DNA of 64,000 nucleotides, from contig NC_133336.1 of NCBI RefSeq assembly GCF_042186555.1, forward strand, positions 32,912,082 through 32,976,081, given 5' to 3'. This DNA is from Aquarana catesbeiana. Its lineage: Eukaryota > Chordata > Amphibia > Anura > Ranidae. A model generated the notes under the pieces. It worked only from the letters and a program-made list of their open reading frames with translations. It was not told the DNA's origin and ran no database searches. Positions 43,702 through 54,164 of the stretch are shown piece by piece (position 1 is the first letter of the stretch; every line of letters begins with the position of its first letter). The position numbers and the translations under genes were made by a program.

Positions 43702-43914
43702 TCAGGGGTTCCAACTTTTTGAAGAGCGAGGGCCACTTTAGTGACTTGGGAACTGGTCGCGGGCCACAATGAGCGTAGCGGGCAGATGACAGGTCTGTGT
43801 CCACTCTGCATATGCAGAGCGGACATGGACACAGCATGCTCTACTCTATGGACCCTCCAGTCCTATCCGTACAGAAGGAGACTGATCCCCTTCTGTTTTT
43901 TTTTTTTAAGCAGA
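43702..43914. other. hAT-like left end and unassigned DNA
   Basis: caggggttccaactttttga and gagggccactttagtgac at 43705 resemble a hAT-type terminus. The matching right end was not found; the Gypsy element follows directly. An A-run sits at 43646-43672. Confidence 0.35.
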
Positions 43915-44209
43915 TGCCAGGGCTGGGATCTCAGCACCTCCCTTCTCTGTGCTCAAGTAATCAGATCAGGTGTCAGATAATTGTCAGTACTCATGGTTCC
44001 ACAGTGGCTCACCTGGTGATCATTTTCTGCTCGTCAGTCCAGCCTACAGCCAGCCCCTTCTGGCTATTTAAACTGCCTTGTTCATTTGTTTTGTGCTTTC
44101 GCCTTGTGACTGCTGCTTTGTCCCTGAGAATCTCCGCACTGCTTTGCTCCAGACTTACCATTCTCCCAAGGCAGGTGGTCACTCAGGCATGAATCAACTC
44201 ATTTGGGCC

Positions 44210-45405
44210 ATTTCCTAACAATTCTGGTGGCCTAGTCTCCATGCTGATGTAACCGCCTTTGTAACCGCTTTTTCCGTGTGTGCTCAGAGTTAAACATCAC
44301 AACACCTTCCAGTGGGCCTCCTACAACCCATACCCAATGGAGAGAGGCCTTGGACCCGCTTGCCTATGGATTTTATTGTGGAGTTACCCTACTCCCAGGG
44401 CAACACAGTTATTCTTATGGTGGTTGACCGGTTCTCCAAGATGTCACATTGTATTCCACTTAAGAAGTTGCCCACATCCAAGGAACTGGCATCCATTTTT
44501 GCTCAGGAGAGCTTTCAGTTACATGGGCTAACCAAGGTTATCATCTCGGACAGGGGTAGCCAGTTTGTGTCCAGGTTTTGGCGAGCCTTTTGTGCACAGT
44601 TGGGAATTCAGCTTTCATTCTCCTCGGCGTATCACCCGCAGTTCAATGGGGCCGCAGAACGAGCCAACCAAGCCTTGGAGCAGTTTCTATGTTGCTATAT
44701 TCCTGACCACCATAACAACTGGTCAGACCTCTTACCTTGGGCAGAGTTTGCTCACAATAGTGCTGTCAATGCCACTTCCAGATGGTCTCCATTTATGGCG
44801 AATTATGATTTCCAGCCATCCATGTTGCCACATTTGTTCCTCAAAGAACTCCTGCATTAAAGGAGCATCTCCATGATCTCCGCTCCACTTGGGTGCAGGT
44901 CCAAGAGTCCTTGTGACGTGCCAGTGATAGGTACAGACTCCATGTTGACCGCTGACACCTACCTGTGCCTTCCTACCAAGTTGAGGACAGGGTCTGGCTG
45001 CCATCTCGTAACCTCCGACTCAGTGTTCCCTCACTGAAACTGGCACCACAGTACATTGGGCCTTTCTGTATTCTCCGTAGGATCAACCCAGTGGTCTACA
45101 CATTAGACCTTCCTTCCAACATGTGCATTTCCAATGTATTTCACATTTCCTTATTAAAGCCTTGGGTGTGCAACTGCTTCACCACCTGGGTACCACGTCC
45201 TCACCCAGTTCCAGTTGAGAACCATGAGGAGTACAAAATACAATCAATGACTCCCGTGGGTGCATACAGTACCTGGTTCATTGGAAAGGGTACGGTCCGG
45301 AGGAACGCTCTTGGGTCTCATCCTTGTACGTACATGCTCCTGTCCTCCTCCGTGCTTTCCATAGAAGTTTTCCCCTGAAACCTGGTGCCCCTCTGAGGGG
45401 GAGGG
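44210..45405 (+). pseudogene. Gypsy integrase with C-terminal chromodomain, frameshifted
   Basis: Integrase joins element cDNA to host chromatin; the chromodomain of chromoviruses guides it to histone marks. Seen: a zinc-finger remnant near 44250 (SVCA, with one cysteine lost), the core from 44312 with PMDFIVELP (first Asp), IISDRGSQF (second Asp) and NGAAERANQ (Glu), then YQVEDRVWLPSRNLRL and KLAPQYIGPFCILRRINP (GPY/F module) at 44965-45160. The chromodomain signature VHWKGYGPEERSW is readable near 45270 in a shifted frame. Stops or shifts occur at about 44270, 44860, 44920 and 45240. All three catalytic residues remain. Confidence 0.88.
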
Positions 45406-45424
45406 GTCATTGAGAAGGGGGTAC

Positions 45425-45792
45425 TGTTAGGGCTGGACTCTCATAAGCTCCCTTCTCTGTGCTCAGGCTGCTCAGCTGTCGGATAATTGTCAGTACTTAT
45501 CGTTTCACAGTGGCTCACCTGGTGATCATTTCCTGCTCATCAGTCCAGCCTACAGCCAGCTCCTTTTGGCGATTTAAATTGCCTTGTTCATTCCTTTCAT
45601 GTCTTCACCTTGGTCAAACATATCTGGAGACTCTCTGCTATGTTCCTGTTAAAGACTTTGCCTGGTTGACGTCCCTTCTGGTTTTTGATACTGTTCTGCT
45701 GCCTTCGACTATGCCAATCTCTGGTGTCCTGATTTACTGGCTTGTTTGACTACCCGCTTTGGCTTCCGATCCCTGGCTATGTTTTGACTACA
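45425..45792 (+). repeat. 3' LTR of the Gypsy remnant
   Basis: Begins TGTTAGGGCTGGACTCTC, ends about ...gttttgactaca. It shares its first about 200 bp with 43915-44130. The two LTRs differ at many positions, which points to an old insertion or a chimera. Confidence 0.75.
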
Positions 45793-45991
45793 TAGTTACA
45801 TAGTCGGCGAGGTTGAAAAAAGACACAAGTCCGTCAAGTCCAACCTATGTGTGTCATAGGTCAGTATTACATTGTATATCCCTGTATGGTTCGGTCGTTC
45901 AGGTGCTTATCTAATAGTTTTTTTAAACTATTGATGCCCCCCACTGAGACCATCGCCTGTGGAAGGGAATTCCACATCCTTTCCGCTCTTA

Positions 45992-46353
45992 TGCTCCGTA
46001 CACACGGTCGACATTTTCCATCGGATTTTCCGGCACACAAAGTTGGAGAGCAGGAGATAAAATTTTCCGACAACAAAATCCGTTGTCGGAAATTCCGATC
46101 GTGTGTACACAAATCCGACGGACAAAGTGCCACGCATGCTCAGAATAAATAAAGAGATGAAAGCTATTGGCCACTGCCCCGTTTATAGTCCCGACGTACG
46201 TGTTTTACGTCACTGCGTTCAGAACGATCGGATTTTCCGACAACTTTGTGTGACCGTGTGTATGCAAGACAAGTTTGAGCCAACATCCGTCGGAAAAAAT
46301 CCTAGGATTTTGTTGTCGGAATGTCCGAACAGTCTGACCGTGTGTACGGGGCA
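45992..46353. mobile_element. Harbinger-type miniature, TTA duplication (gtacacacggtc family)
   Basis: Begins tgctccgtacacacggtcg and ends gaccgtgtgtacggggca, flanked by TTA (45989-45991 and 46354-46356). The interior is full of ccgacaac/gttgtcgg and tcggattttcc words in both senses. It interrupts the CR1-like LINE cleanly. Confidence 0.88.
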
Positions 46354-46479
46354 TTACAGTGAAGAACCCTCTACATAGGTTAAGGTTAAACCTCTTTTCT
46401 CATTTTAATGAGTGGCCATGTGTCTTGTTAAACTCCCTTCCGCAAAAAAGTTTATCCCTATTGTGGAGTTACCAGTATG

Positions 46480-47500
46480 GTATTTATAAATTGAAATCAT
46501 ATTCCCTCTCAAGCGTCTCTTCTCCAGAGAGAATAAGTTCAGTGCTCGCAACCTCTTTATAACTAATGTCCTCCAGACCCTTTATTAGCTTTGTTGCCCT
46601 TCTTTGTACTCGCTCCATTTCCAGTACATCCTTCCCGAGGACTGGTGCCCAGAACTGGACAGCATACTCCAGGTGCGGCCAAGCCAGAGTCTTGTAGAGT
46701 GGGAGAATTAACACTCTATCCCTGGAGTTAATCCCTTTTTAATGCATCCCCCAGTGTATAGATTGCATTCATATTTTTGCCACCCAAATGCATTATTTTA
46801 CATTTTTCTACATTAAACCTCATTTGCCATGTAGTTGTCCACCCCATTCATTTGTTCAGATTTTCTTGCAAGGTTTTCACATCCTGCAGAGAAGGTATTG
46901 CCCTGCTTAGCTTAGTATGGTCCACAAATACAGAAATTGAACTGTTTACCCCATCCTTCAGGTCGTTTATGAACAAATTAAAAAGGATTGGTCCCAGCAC
47001 AGAACCCTGTGGGACCCCAGTACCCACCCCTGACCATTCTGAGTAGTCCCCATTTAATCACTACCCTCTGAACTCGCCCTTGTAGCCAGTTTCAATCCAT
47101 GTACTCACTCTATGGTCCATGCCAATGGACCTTATTTTGTACAGTAAACATTTATGGGGAACTGAGTCAAATGCTTTTGCAAAATCCAGATACACCACGT
47201 CTACGGGCCTTCCTTTATCTAGATGGCAATGCACCTCCTCATAAAAGGTTAATAGATTGGTTTGGCACGAACGATTCGTCATGAATCCATGCTGATTACT
47301 GCTAACGATACCGTTCTCATTACTAAAATCTTGTATATAGTCCCTTATCTCCCCCTCCAAGAGCTTGCATACTATTGATGTTAGGCTAACTGGTCTGTAA
47401 TCCCAGGGATGTATTTTGGGCCCCTTTTAAATATTGGTGCTACATTGGCTTTTCTCTAATGCGCTGGTACCATTCCAGTCAGTAAAAATTAGGAACAATG
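46480..47500 (-). pseudogene. CR1-like LINE reverse transcriptase, active site mutated
   Basis: Seen in order on the minus strand: QHGFMTNRSCQTNLLTFYEE (about 47300), DVVYLDFAKAFDSVPHKCLL (motif A, Asp intact, about 47200), VLGPILFNLFINDLKDGV (about 46990) and SVFVDHTKL (about 46925). The last corresponds to the catalytic FADDTKL-type box of CR1 RTs; here A-D-D reads V-D-H, so the second aspartate is lost. The C-terminal region follows as PLYKTLAWPHLEYAVQFWAP and RVQRRATKLIKGLEDISYKE. Frame changes between blocks. Non-functional. Confidence 0.87.
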
Positions 47501-47756
47501 GTCTGGCAATTACTTGACCGGGTGCAAGCCATCCGGTCCCGGTGATTTAATAATGTTAAGTTTCCCAAGTCCAATTCCAAATCTGTGACATGAGGATAAA
47601 CACTGCAATTTTGGTTACTGAAGCCCCCGATTCCCTCGTGAAGACTTAGAAGAATAAATTCAATACCTTTGCCATCTCCCCATCCTTTGTAACCAGATGT
47701 CCTTCCTCATTCTTTATGGGGCCAAAATGGTCTGTCCTTTTTTACTGTTTACATAC

Positions 47757-48857
47757 TTAACCACTTCAATACCGGGCCTATTCTGGCACTTCCCTCCTAC
47801 ATGTAAAAATAATTTTTTTTGCTAGAAAATTACTCAGAACCCCCAAACATTATATATGTCATTATATATGTTTTTTTTAGCAGACACCCTAGGGAATAAA
47901 ATGGCGCTCATTGCAAGTTTTTAACTTGCACTGTATTTGCGCAATAATTTTTCAAACGCCTTTTTTTCGGAAAACAAGCGGTTTCATGAATTAAATAACA
48001 AAACAGTAAAGTTAGCCCAATTTTTTTGTATAATGTGAAAGATGATGTTATACCGAGTAAATAGATACCTAACATGTCACGCTTTAAAATTGCGCACACT
48101 CATGGACTAGCGCCAAACTTCGGTACTTAAAAATCTCCATAGGCGACACTTTGAAAATTTTTACAGGTTATCAGTTTAGAGTTACAGAGGAGGTCTAGTG
48201 CTAGAATTGTTGCACACACTAACGCTCGCGGTGATACCTCACATGTGTGGTTTGAATGGCGTTTACATATGTGGGCGGGACTTACATGTCAGTGCGCTTC
48301 TGAACGCGAGCTACCGGGGACAGGGGCGTTTAAATTTTTTTTTTTTATTATTATTATTTTTTTTTATCACTTTTATTCCTATAACAAGGAATGTAAACAT
48401 CCCTTGTAATAGGAATCTATTGTGACAGGTCCTCTTTATGGAGAGATGCGGGGTCAATAAGACACCACATCTCTCCTCCGGGCTGAAAAGCATGAGATTG
48501 AGAAACATAATTCACCGATCTCATGCTGACAGCCGCGATCGCGGCTTTGTTTACTTCCGGTCATAGCGATGACTGGCGACCATCTGGTCACCGGAAATCT
48601 CTATCGTCGTCATCCGGCGCCAGCCGATTCTTTCTTCGGGCCCCCGATGGCAGCGGGAGGGGGGGGGATGACGTCCCCTCCTGTCGCCTATAAGGATCAA
48701 GCTGCGGAACTGCCGCTATGATCATTCTTATCGTGCACAGAATCGCTGGCTGGAAAGAATGATATCTGAATGATGCCTGTAGCTGCAGGCATCTTTCAGA
48801 TATCCCCTCACAAAATCGAGGACGTCATATGACACCCTAAGGTATTAAAGTGGTTAA
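47757..48857. mobile_element. piggyBac-like non-autonomous element nested in the CR1-like LINE
   Basis: Ends TTAACCACTTCAATACCGGG and ggtattaaagtggttaa, with TTAA at both sides and LINE sequence continuing across. Shared family blocks: gctagaaaattactcagaac and gaggtctagtgctagaattg. The right half has pairing blocks (atatctgaatgatgcctgta against tgcaggcatctttcagatat). No gene. Confidence 0.88.
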
Positions 48858-49199
48858 AGAATTTCTTGGGATTCTTTTTGCTCTCCTCCACTATGTTTCT
48901 TTTGTGTTCTATCTTAGCCACCCTAATTGCACCCTTACATTTCTTGTTGCATTCTTTATAAAGTGTGAATGCTGATGATGATCCCTCAACCTTGTATTTT
49001 TTGAAGGCCTTCTCTTTTGCTGCCATCCAGGACTCTTGTTCGCTCTTTTAAATGTATTACCCAATGTGATGCACTGGCTAGTGCCCTTTTTAATATGCTC
49101 TTAAAGCGAACCCATCTCTCCTCCATGTTCTTTGTTCTTAAGATTATATCCCAATTTATATAGTCTAGCAAGGTTCGTAGTTTAGGGAACTTGGCGCTT

Positions 49200-49961
49200 T
49201 TGAAATTCAGTGTCTTTGTATTTCCCTTATGTTTCCCATTTGTACTGTGATCTGTGATCGCTTTTTCCTAAATTGCCCCGTATTTCCACATCCGTGATCA
49301 GGTCTGTATTGTTGGTAATCAGTAGATCTAGTAACGCTTTATTTCTAGTTGGTGCGTCTACCATCTGACCCATGAAATTGTCCTGCAAGACATTTAGGAA
49401 CTGGCGAGCCTTAGACGAATGTGTGGTTCCCTCTGCCCTGTCTGGATAATTAAAATCCCCCATTATGATAACACTTCCCATCCTTGCTGCTAATCCAAAT
49501 TGTAATAGGAGGTCCGCCTCCCCCTCCTATCTCAGGTTAGGGAGCCTATAGCATACTCCCAGTATTATTTTCCCCTTAGCTTCATCCCTTTGGAGCTCTA
49601 CCCATAAGCATTCAGCCTCCTCCCTAACTCCCTTAGTGATGTCATCTCTCACATTCACTTGTACATTATTCTTGATATACAGGCATACCCTTCCCCCTTT
49701 TTTACCCTCTCTATCCCTGCAATAAAAGGTATACCCTTGAATGGTTGCCAGCCAACCATGAGAGCTGTTGAACCAAGTCTCTGAAATTCCAACAAAATCC
49801 AAATCCTCCTCGTACAACAGTATCTCTAGTTCACCCATCCTGGCATTGGTTAACATGCCACATAGTTCAGACCGGTTGCATACTATCCTCTTATTGGGTG
49901 TTCCAAGATTGCAACTAGGACTAGTTACTATACTTACCTTGGGTTTATGCGCTTTAGTCAA
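49200..49961 (-). pseudogene. CR1-like LINE apurinic/apyrimidinic endonuclease
   Basis: The minus strand shows NARMGELEILLYEEDLDFVG with ISETWF (catalytic Glu), KGGRVCLYIKNNVQVNVRDD, ILGVCYRLPNL, then, in a new frame after 49527, VIIMGDFNYPDR (catalytic GDFN), DAPTRNKALLDLLITNN and GKSDHRS (SDH motif). Order and motifs fit the CR1/L2 AP endonuclease that nicks target DNA. A frame break near 49500 and loss of the start mark it as a relic. The stretch 49171-48858 carries the linker to the RT. Confidence 0.88.
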
Positions 49962-50032
49962 CCTACCACTAATGCCCCCAATACTACCCTCTGGACTATG
50001 TTCCGCGCTGACTATATCTACCTCTGGACACT

Positions 50033-50050
50033 CCCCCCCCCCCCCCCCCC
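50033..50050. repeat. Poly-C run
   Basis: About 18 consecutive C interrupting the spacer between CR1 ORF1 and the endonuclease. Confidence 0.9.
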
Positions 50051-50299
50051 ATCGCCTAGTTTAAAAATCCTTCTAACTTTTTGGCCATCTTTACTCCCAG
50101 CGCATCTGCACCCTCATTTAGGTGCAGTCCGACCCTTCTATAGTACTAATGACTGACAAGTCGGCCCAGTCCTCCAGGAACCCAAACCCCTCCTTACTAC
50201 ACCCGCTCCTCAGCCACTTGTTTACTTCCCTAATCTCCCTTTGCCTTTCTGGTGTGGCTCGATGTACCGGTAGTATTCCTGAGAATACTACCTTGGAGG

Positions 50300-50893
50300 C
50301 CCTAAAGTCCCTAAAATCTTTTTAGGGACTTGGGAGCTAAATCTTCCTCTGGACTTTGTCATTGGTGCCAACATGCACCATGACAGCCTGGTCTTCCGCC
50401 AGCCCCTCCCAGTAATCTGTCCACGAGATCTGTGATGTGCCGAACCCGAGCGCCCGGTAGACGACATACAGTTTGGCGCTGCAGGTCTTTGTCACAGATT
50501 GCCCTCTCTGTCCTAAGAATTGAGTCCCCTACTACCAGAAACTGTTGGTCTATCCTATCTCTTCGCCTCCCCCCCACTACCACTGGATGAGTTCTTCCCC
50601 TGGCAGCTAGGAGAGTCCCTCAGCTCCAGCAGTGTCGGTTCCTGACTGGTTTCACAAATGTCACTCAATGGAGCGTACTTATTGGGATGCTCCAGCCCAG
50701 GATCGGTCTCCCTAGTACTTCCCCCTCTATCCTTCCTGACTGTCACCCATCTACTCTTTTCTGGTGCCTGCACCTTTGTCTCCACCTGCCGCTCTATAGA
50801 GGTGAATGGAGGGTCTGATTGGGTCCACCCGAAAAACAGACAGGTGGACCCGATCGGACCAATCGTGTGAAGGGAGCCCAAGGCTGCGTTCAC
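50300..50893 (-). pseudogene. CR1-like LINE ORF1 with esterase-type domain
   Basis: DQQFLVVGDSILRTERAICD and then RLPGARVRHITDLVDRLLGG match the GDS-type esterase module found in ORF1 proteins of CR1-like LINEs; the GDS serine is present. Upstream, a charged Ser/Gly-rich region with HPNKYAPLSDI precedes it, and a frame change joins the two near 50560. After HGACWHQ (a HVGTND-type motif lost to frame or stop) the protein breaks off. The role in retrotransposition is thought to be membrane or RNP related. Confidence 0.72.
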
Positions 50894-50937
50894 ACTGATG
50901 CACTAAGGTTTACCTGCACCTCAACTGACCTTAATCA

Positions 50938-51290
50938 TCACTTCTTTCTCAGGATTCCTGCAGGTATCGCTGGCTGCTGCTGTCCCCCAGGTGGGTATGG
51001 TTGGCAGCTGCTGCTGTCCCCCAGGTAGGTATGGCTGGCAGCTGCTGCTGGCTGTCCTTCAGGGCTGGTACTGCTGGTGGGTACTACTGGCCGGTACTGC
51101 TGGTGGGTCCTGCTGGCTGTTATCCCTGGTGGATGGTATGGCTGGGGGGGTATCCCTGGTGGGTATTCCTGGTGAATGGTATGGCTGGTGGGTATTCCTG
51201 GTGGATGGTACTGCTGGTTGGTATTGTTGGCACTGCTGGAGGGTACTGTTGGCGGGTATCCCTGGTGGCTACTGTCCCAGATCGCAGGTT
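50938..51290. repeat. Degenerate minisatellite (tggtgggtattcctggtgga type)
   Basis: Units of 12-21 bp based on ctg ctg gtg ggt a run through the stretch. The first two 51-bp units contain ggctgctgctgtcccccagg. The frames over it (Gly/Trp/Cys-rich on plus, Pro/Thr/Ser-rich on minus) are repeat translations. The region starts after a ggctgcgttcacactgatgc end at 50882, so it may sit inside another miniature. Confidence 0.75.
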
Positions 51291-51299
51291 CCTGACCCA

Positions 51300-51470
51300 C
51301 CCTTAACGAGCATCAGTGTCATAGGAGCGCTAGAGGAAGCATGCAGCTGCAGTAGAGAGCAGAGCCAATGCTTCCCGTATCGCTCTTGTCACAGGCGGAC
51401 ATTTGGTATTACTCCGCCTGTGACAGGAGCTGGCGCTATATAGGAAGCATTGGCTCTGCTTCCTCTAGCG
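51300..51470. repeat. Foldback sequence interrupted by a hAT-type miniature
   Basis: agcgctagaggaagc at 51326 is mirrored by gcttcctctagcg ending 51470, and tcttgtcacaggcgg by ccgcctgtgacagg near 51385-51428. Outer acgagcatcagtgt (51307) is mirrored by cacactgatgctc after the hAT-type insert (51985-51998). Confidence 0.75.
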
Positions 51471-51962
51471 CAGTGGTTCTCAACCTCTCTAGTGCAGTGA
51501 CCCCTAGATAAAATTTCCCAAGCTGCGGGGACCCCTAACAGTAACATTTTTGTAGCGTGGGTTGTCAGCACCCAAGGACACGGACATTTAGCGCTCCCTG
51601 AGTCCCTTCCACTCGTACAATATTAAAATCAGGTATGGTACATTTTAGGATGTACCACTCTTTCTCTTTGATCTCCTTTCTCTCCCTTTCATCTCTCTCC
51701 ATCCTCCAGCCCCTCCCACTTCACTTTCCTTACCAGTCAGCTGACCTCTAGTCTCTGCCCCCCCAGCCATGCCATGAACTGAATGGGCGGCTGCGACGAG
51801 GCTGAGTGGGCGGCCACAGGCTCCAGGGACAGCCCTGCTGGGAGGCTGCGAAAAGGCTGGGAGAAAGCTGCGGGCTTCAGGAACAGCCCAGGATTGGGTG
51901 ACCCCTGGCAAATCGTCATTCGACCCCCAAGGGGGTCCCGACCCCCCAGTTGAGAACCACTG
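51471..51962. mobile_element. hAT-type miniature with exact 8-bp target duplication
   Basis: Ends CAGTGGTTCTCAACCTC and gttgagaaccactg, flanked by ctctagcg at 51463-51470 and 51963-51970. This is a textbook hAT footprint. The interior 51640-51900 is C/T-rich then G/A-rich. Frames in it have no domain. Confidence 0.92.
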
Positions 51963-52267
51963 CTCTAGCGCCTGCTATGTTCTTCACACTGATGCTCGGG
52001 GATGGCGTGTTGGAAACCCGCGAGCTGGGCTTTTGGCGACCTACCATCCCAGAGCAGGAGAGGGAGGGCCACGTCAAAGGGCACCCCTGGTTTAGGTGGA
52101 TCAGATCGGAGGGTAGTTGGGTGATAACAGAGTCCCTTAACTCCTGGACTGCACATAGAGCAGAGGAAGCTCTTTCCCAGTCCTCGCTGCAGAAACTGAG
52201 CAGCAGGGGATCTGTGAGCTGATCCTCTGCTGACCGGAACAGAATCTGCCCTGTGTGAAAAGGGGCC

Positions 52268-52600
52268 TAAAAGAAAATGAGGGTCCTGCATATCACAGCT
52301 TACACCTAATGAGAAACAGGTGGTATAAGGGCCCTGATCATTAAAGATGATATCTAACAGGGAAAATTAGGTAGGAGGGTCTAGATAATTAAAGGTTACA
52401 TCTAATAGGGAACAGGGGGTATGAGGGTCCTATTCATTATATCTTACAGTTTAAAAAAGAAACAGGGGTTATGAGGGTTCTGCTAGTTACTGCTTAAATC
52501 CAATACGGATCATAAGGTCCTGATCATTACAGCTCACATTTAAAGGGGAACAGAAGGCATGAGGGTCTTGTTCATCAGAGCCACAAACAATATCAGTGAC
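52268..52600. repeat. Minisatellite with about 55-60 bp units
   Basis: Five to six diverged units of the type acatctaatagggaacaggg ggtatgagggtcctgatcat tacagctt. The same unit at 43455-43517 marks the other side of the insertion. Confidence 0.75.
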
Positions 52601-53429
52601 GGAAGACTTCTCTCTGCCTAGTATGATGATCGCAGGTCTGAACAATGAGCAGGGTAAACAATATAAACACCCAGCATTTTTTATTTTTTTTTGCTATACA
52701 GACTTCAGGTATTATATGGATAAGCAGTATAGAAATGTCCCAGAGCAACTTTACAAATAGACATAACTACCATATTTGATATTTCCCCCCCCCAAAAAAG
52801 TGCCATCTTTCATTAACAGGTTCCTAGATGATGGCATGTTGATGGGGTGTAGTTGAAACACATGGCCAGTTAACTGCCCATTAGTACTCATCCAATCTTC
52901 CATGAAAACAATTATGGCCTGCAGAGGAATTAAACTCTAGAGGGAAGGCACAGACCAGACCCTGACCGCCTTTAGAAAAGCTCTAAGCTAGAAGTCCTTT
53001 GTGGAATTTGTTCCCAGCTTTGTGTCCATTGGATTAAACAATAACTGGCAGCCTGTGCCATCATCAGCGAGAGTGGAGGGCATTGTACAGCACGGTACCC
53101 AACCAACTGATTAACGGAACAAAAGCGTCCTGACGTACAAAGTTATGTAATTAACTGACGGGGGGACCATTCAACTTTAGTTCCTGCACAAACAATCGTC
53201 AAAGTTCTTTAGCAAGTACAAGAACAGCCAAGCTGAGCAATGATCCCAGGGCCCAGTTCATTTCTGCCATGGGCCTGCCTGAAATACTTTAGAAATATAA
53301 AAGTATGAATGAGCTGCTGTAATGCACCATAGTCCAGGAGAGGGTCCACACACTGCTCTCTGTAAGAATACATCATTATATACACAAGGTCAACTCACCT
53401 TCTTTAGCCTATGCCAGAACTGCTCTACC
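52601..53429. other. Unassigned DNA
   Basis: About 830 bp with no recognised element. Low-complexity T-run at 52679-52693 and C-run at 52783-52793. Could be unique genomic sequence. No exon-like open frame. Confidence 0.4.
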
Positions 53430-53935
53430 ATATTATCATGGGGTGCTCACTGGGTCAGATCCCCCACTACTTCACTACTTGGTAGCCAAATGTCTGTGAA
53501 CATCTGACCATTATATCTAACTATATGATCAAAACCATGCCTCTCCCCTCCCCAATTGTTTGAATTCATGTGTTTCCAATGAAAGGCATTGTATATCATT
53601 ACAGCATATGACAGACATTTCAGACGATTATCTTGCAACCTTATGGTAACAGTCTGAGGAAGAACCTTCTTTGTTTCAGCATAACTGCAGCCTGAGTCCA
53701 AAGCCACCTCCATAAAGACATGGAGTGACCAGTTTGTGTCAAGAATTTGAATGGTCTCCATATAGTTCTGACCGCAACCCTACTGAACACTTTTGAGATG
53801 AAATGGAAGGCTGAATGTAAGGTTTTCTCAACCATCATTGGTACCTGACCTCACAAATGGGCACAGATCCACACAGACACTATTCAACGTTTGTGAAATG
53901 TCTTCCCAGACAATTGAAGCCAAGAAAGGGGAGGG
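53430..53935 (+). pseudogene. Relic of a Tc1/mariner-type transposon, transposase end on plus strand
   Basis: From 53660 the plus strand reads tgcagcctgagtcc, then caccttccataaagaca-like text and tctgaccgcaaccctactgaacacttttgagatg. Translated with stops ignored, this gives SDRNPTEHF and DEMEG, the region around the last catalytic glutamate of a DD34E transposase. Many stops and shifts. The preceding ttcactacttggtagccaaa belongs to the same repeat. The antisense frame 53447-53761 is a shadow. Confidence 0.5.
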
Positions 53936-54164
53936 GTGCAACGTGGCCACGGTTTTGTCCAAGAATCTTATATAAATTGTGATGGTCAAGCACAGGGCAG
54001 CCAACAGAAATTTTTGGGCCCCTTACACAGCTTTACGTCTGGACCCCCCCCTCCCCGAGCCTGACCACCAACATTCCCCAGGGCTTGCCCACGGGCCATC
54101 CCACCGGATCCACACATCGCGGCCACCTCACCTGTATGCTCCCCCCCCCCCAATCCTGTATATA

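Larger units (their letters stand above)
43915..45792 (+). mobile_element. Ty3/Gypsy (chromovirus-type) retrotransposon remnant
   Basis: A partial 5' LTR (43915 to about 44210, tgccagggctgg...) and a 3' LTR (45425-45792, tgttagggctgg...) flank only the integrase-chromodomain end of pol. The LTRs share ggataattgtcagtact, tggctcacctggtgatcat and cagtccagcctacagccag. Gag, protease, RT and RNase H are deleted, with the junction near 44210. A purine tract, gagaaggggg, lies just before the 3' LTR as expected for plus-strand priming. Confidence 0.85.
45793..50780 (-). mobile_element. CR1-like LINE, nearly full length but interrupted and decayed
   Basis: On the minus strand: ORF1 with an esterase-like domain (about 50890-50300), an AP endonuclease (49961-49200), an RT (about 48800-46480) and a short 3' end at 45793. 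A Harbinger-type miniature (45992-46353) and a TTAA element (47757-48857) interrupt it. Removing both gives about 3.5 kb. There is no poly-A tail, as usual in CR1-type LINEs. L2 is an alternative assignment. The 5' border is not fixed. Confidence 0.82.
43521..52267. mobile_element. Harbinger-like miniature inflated to 8.7 kb by later insertions
   Basis: Left end ggctcctttcatatgggc (43521) and right end ctgtgtgaaaaggggcc (52267) are flanked by TAA on both sides (43518-43520 and 52268-52270), and the same minisatellite continues outside each end. The contents (Gypsy, CR1-like LINE, miniatures) are later insertions. A second candidate right end, cgtgtgaagggagcc at 50878, means that two related miniatures may be involved. 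So the outer pairing is likely but not certain. Confidence 0.55.

Noticed and set aside
50938..51443. Gly/Trp/Cys-rich 150-residue frame
   Set aside because: Translation of a ggtgggta-type minisatellite; no signal peptide or domain organisation that survives inspection.
53447..53761. 104-residue minus-strand frame
   Set aside because: Antisense to a Tc1/mariner-type relic whose recognisable residues are on the plus strand.
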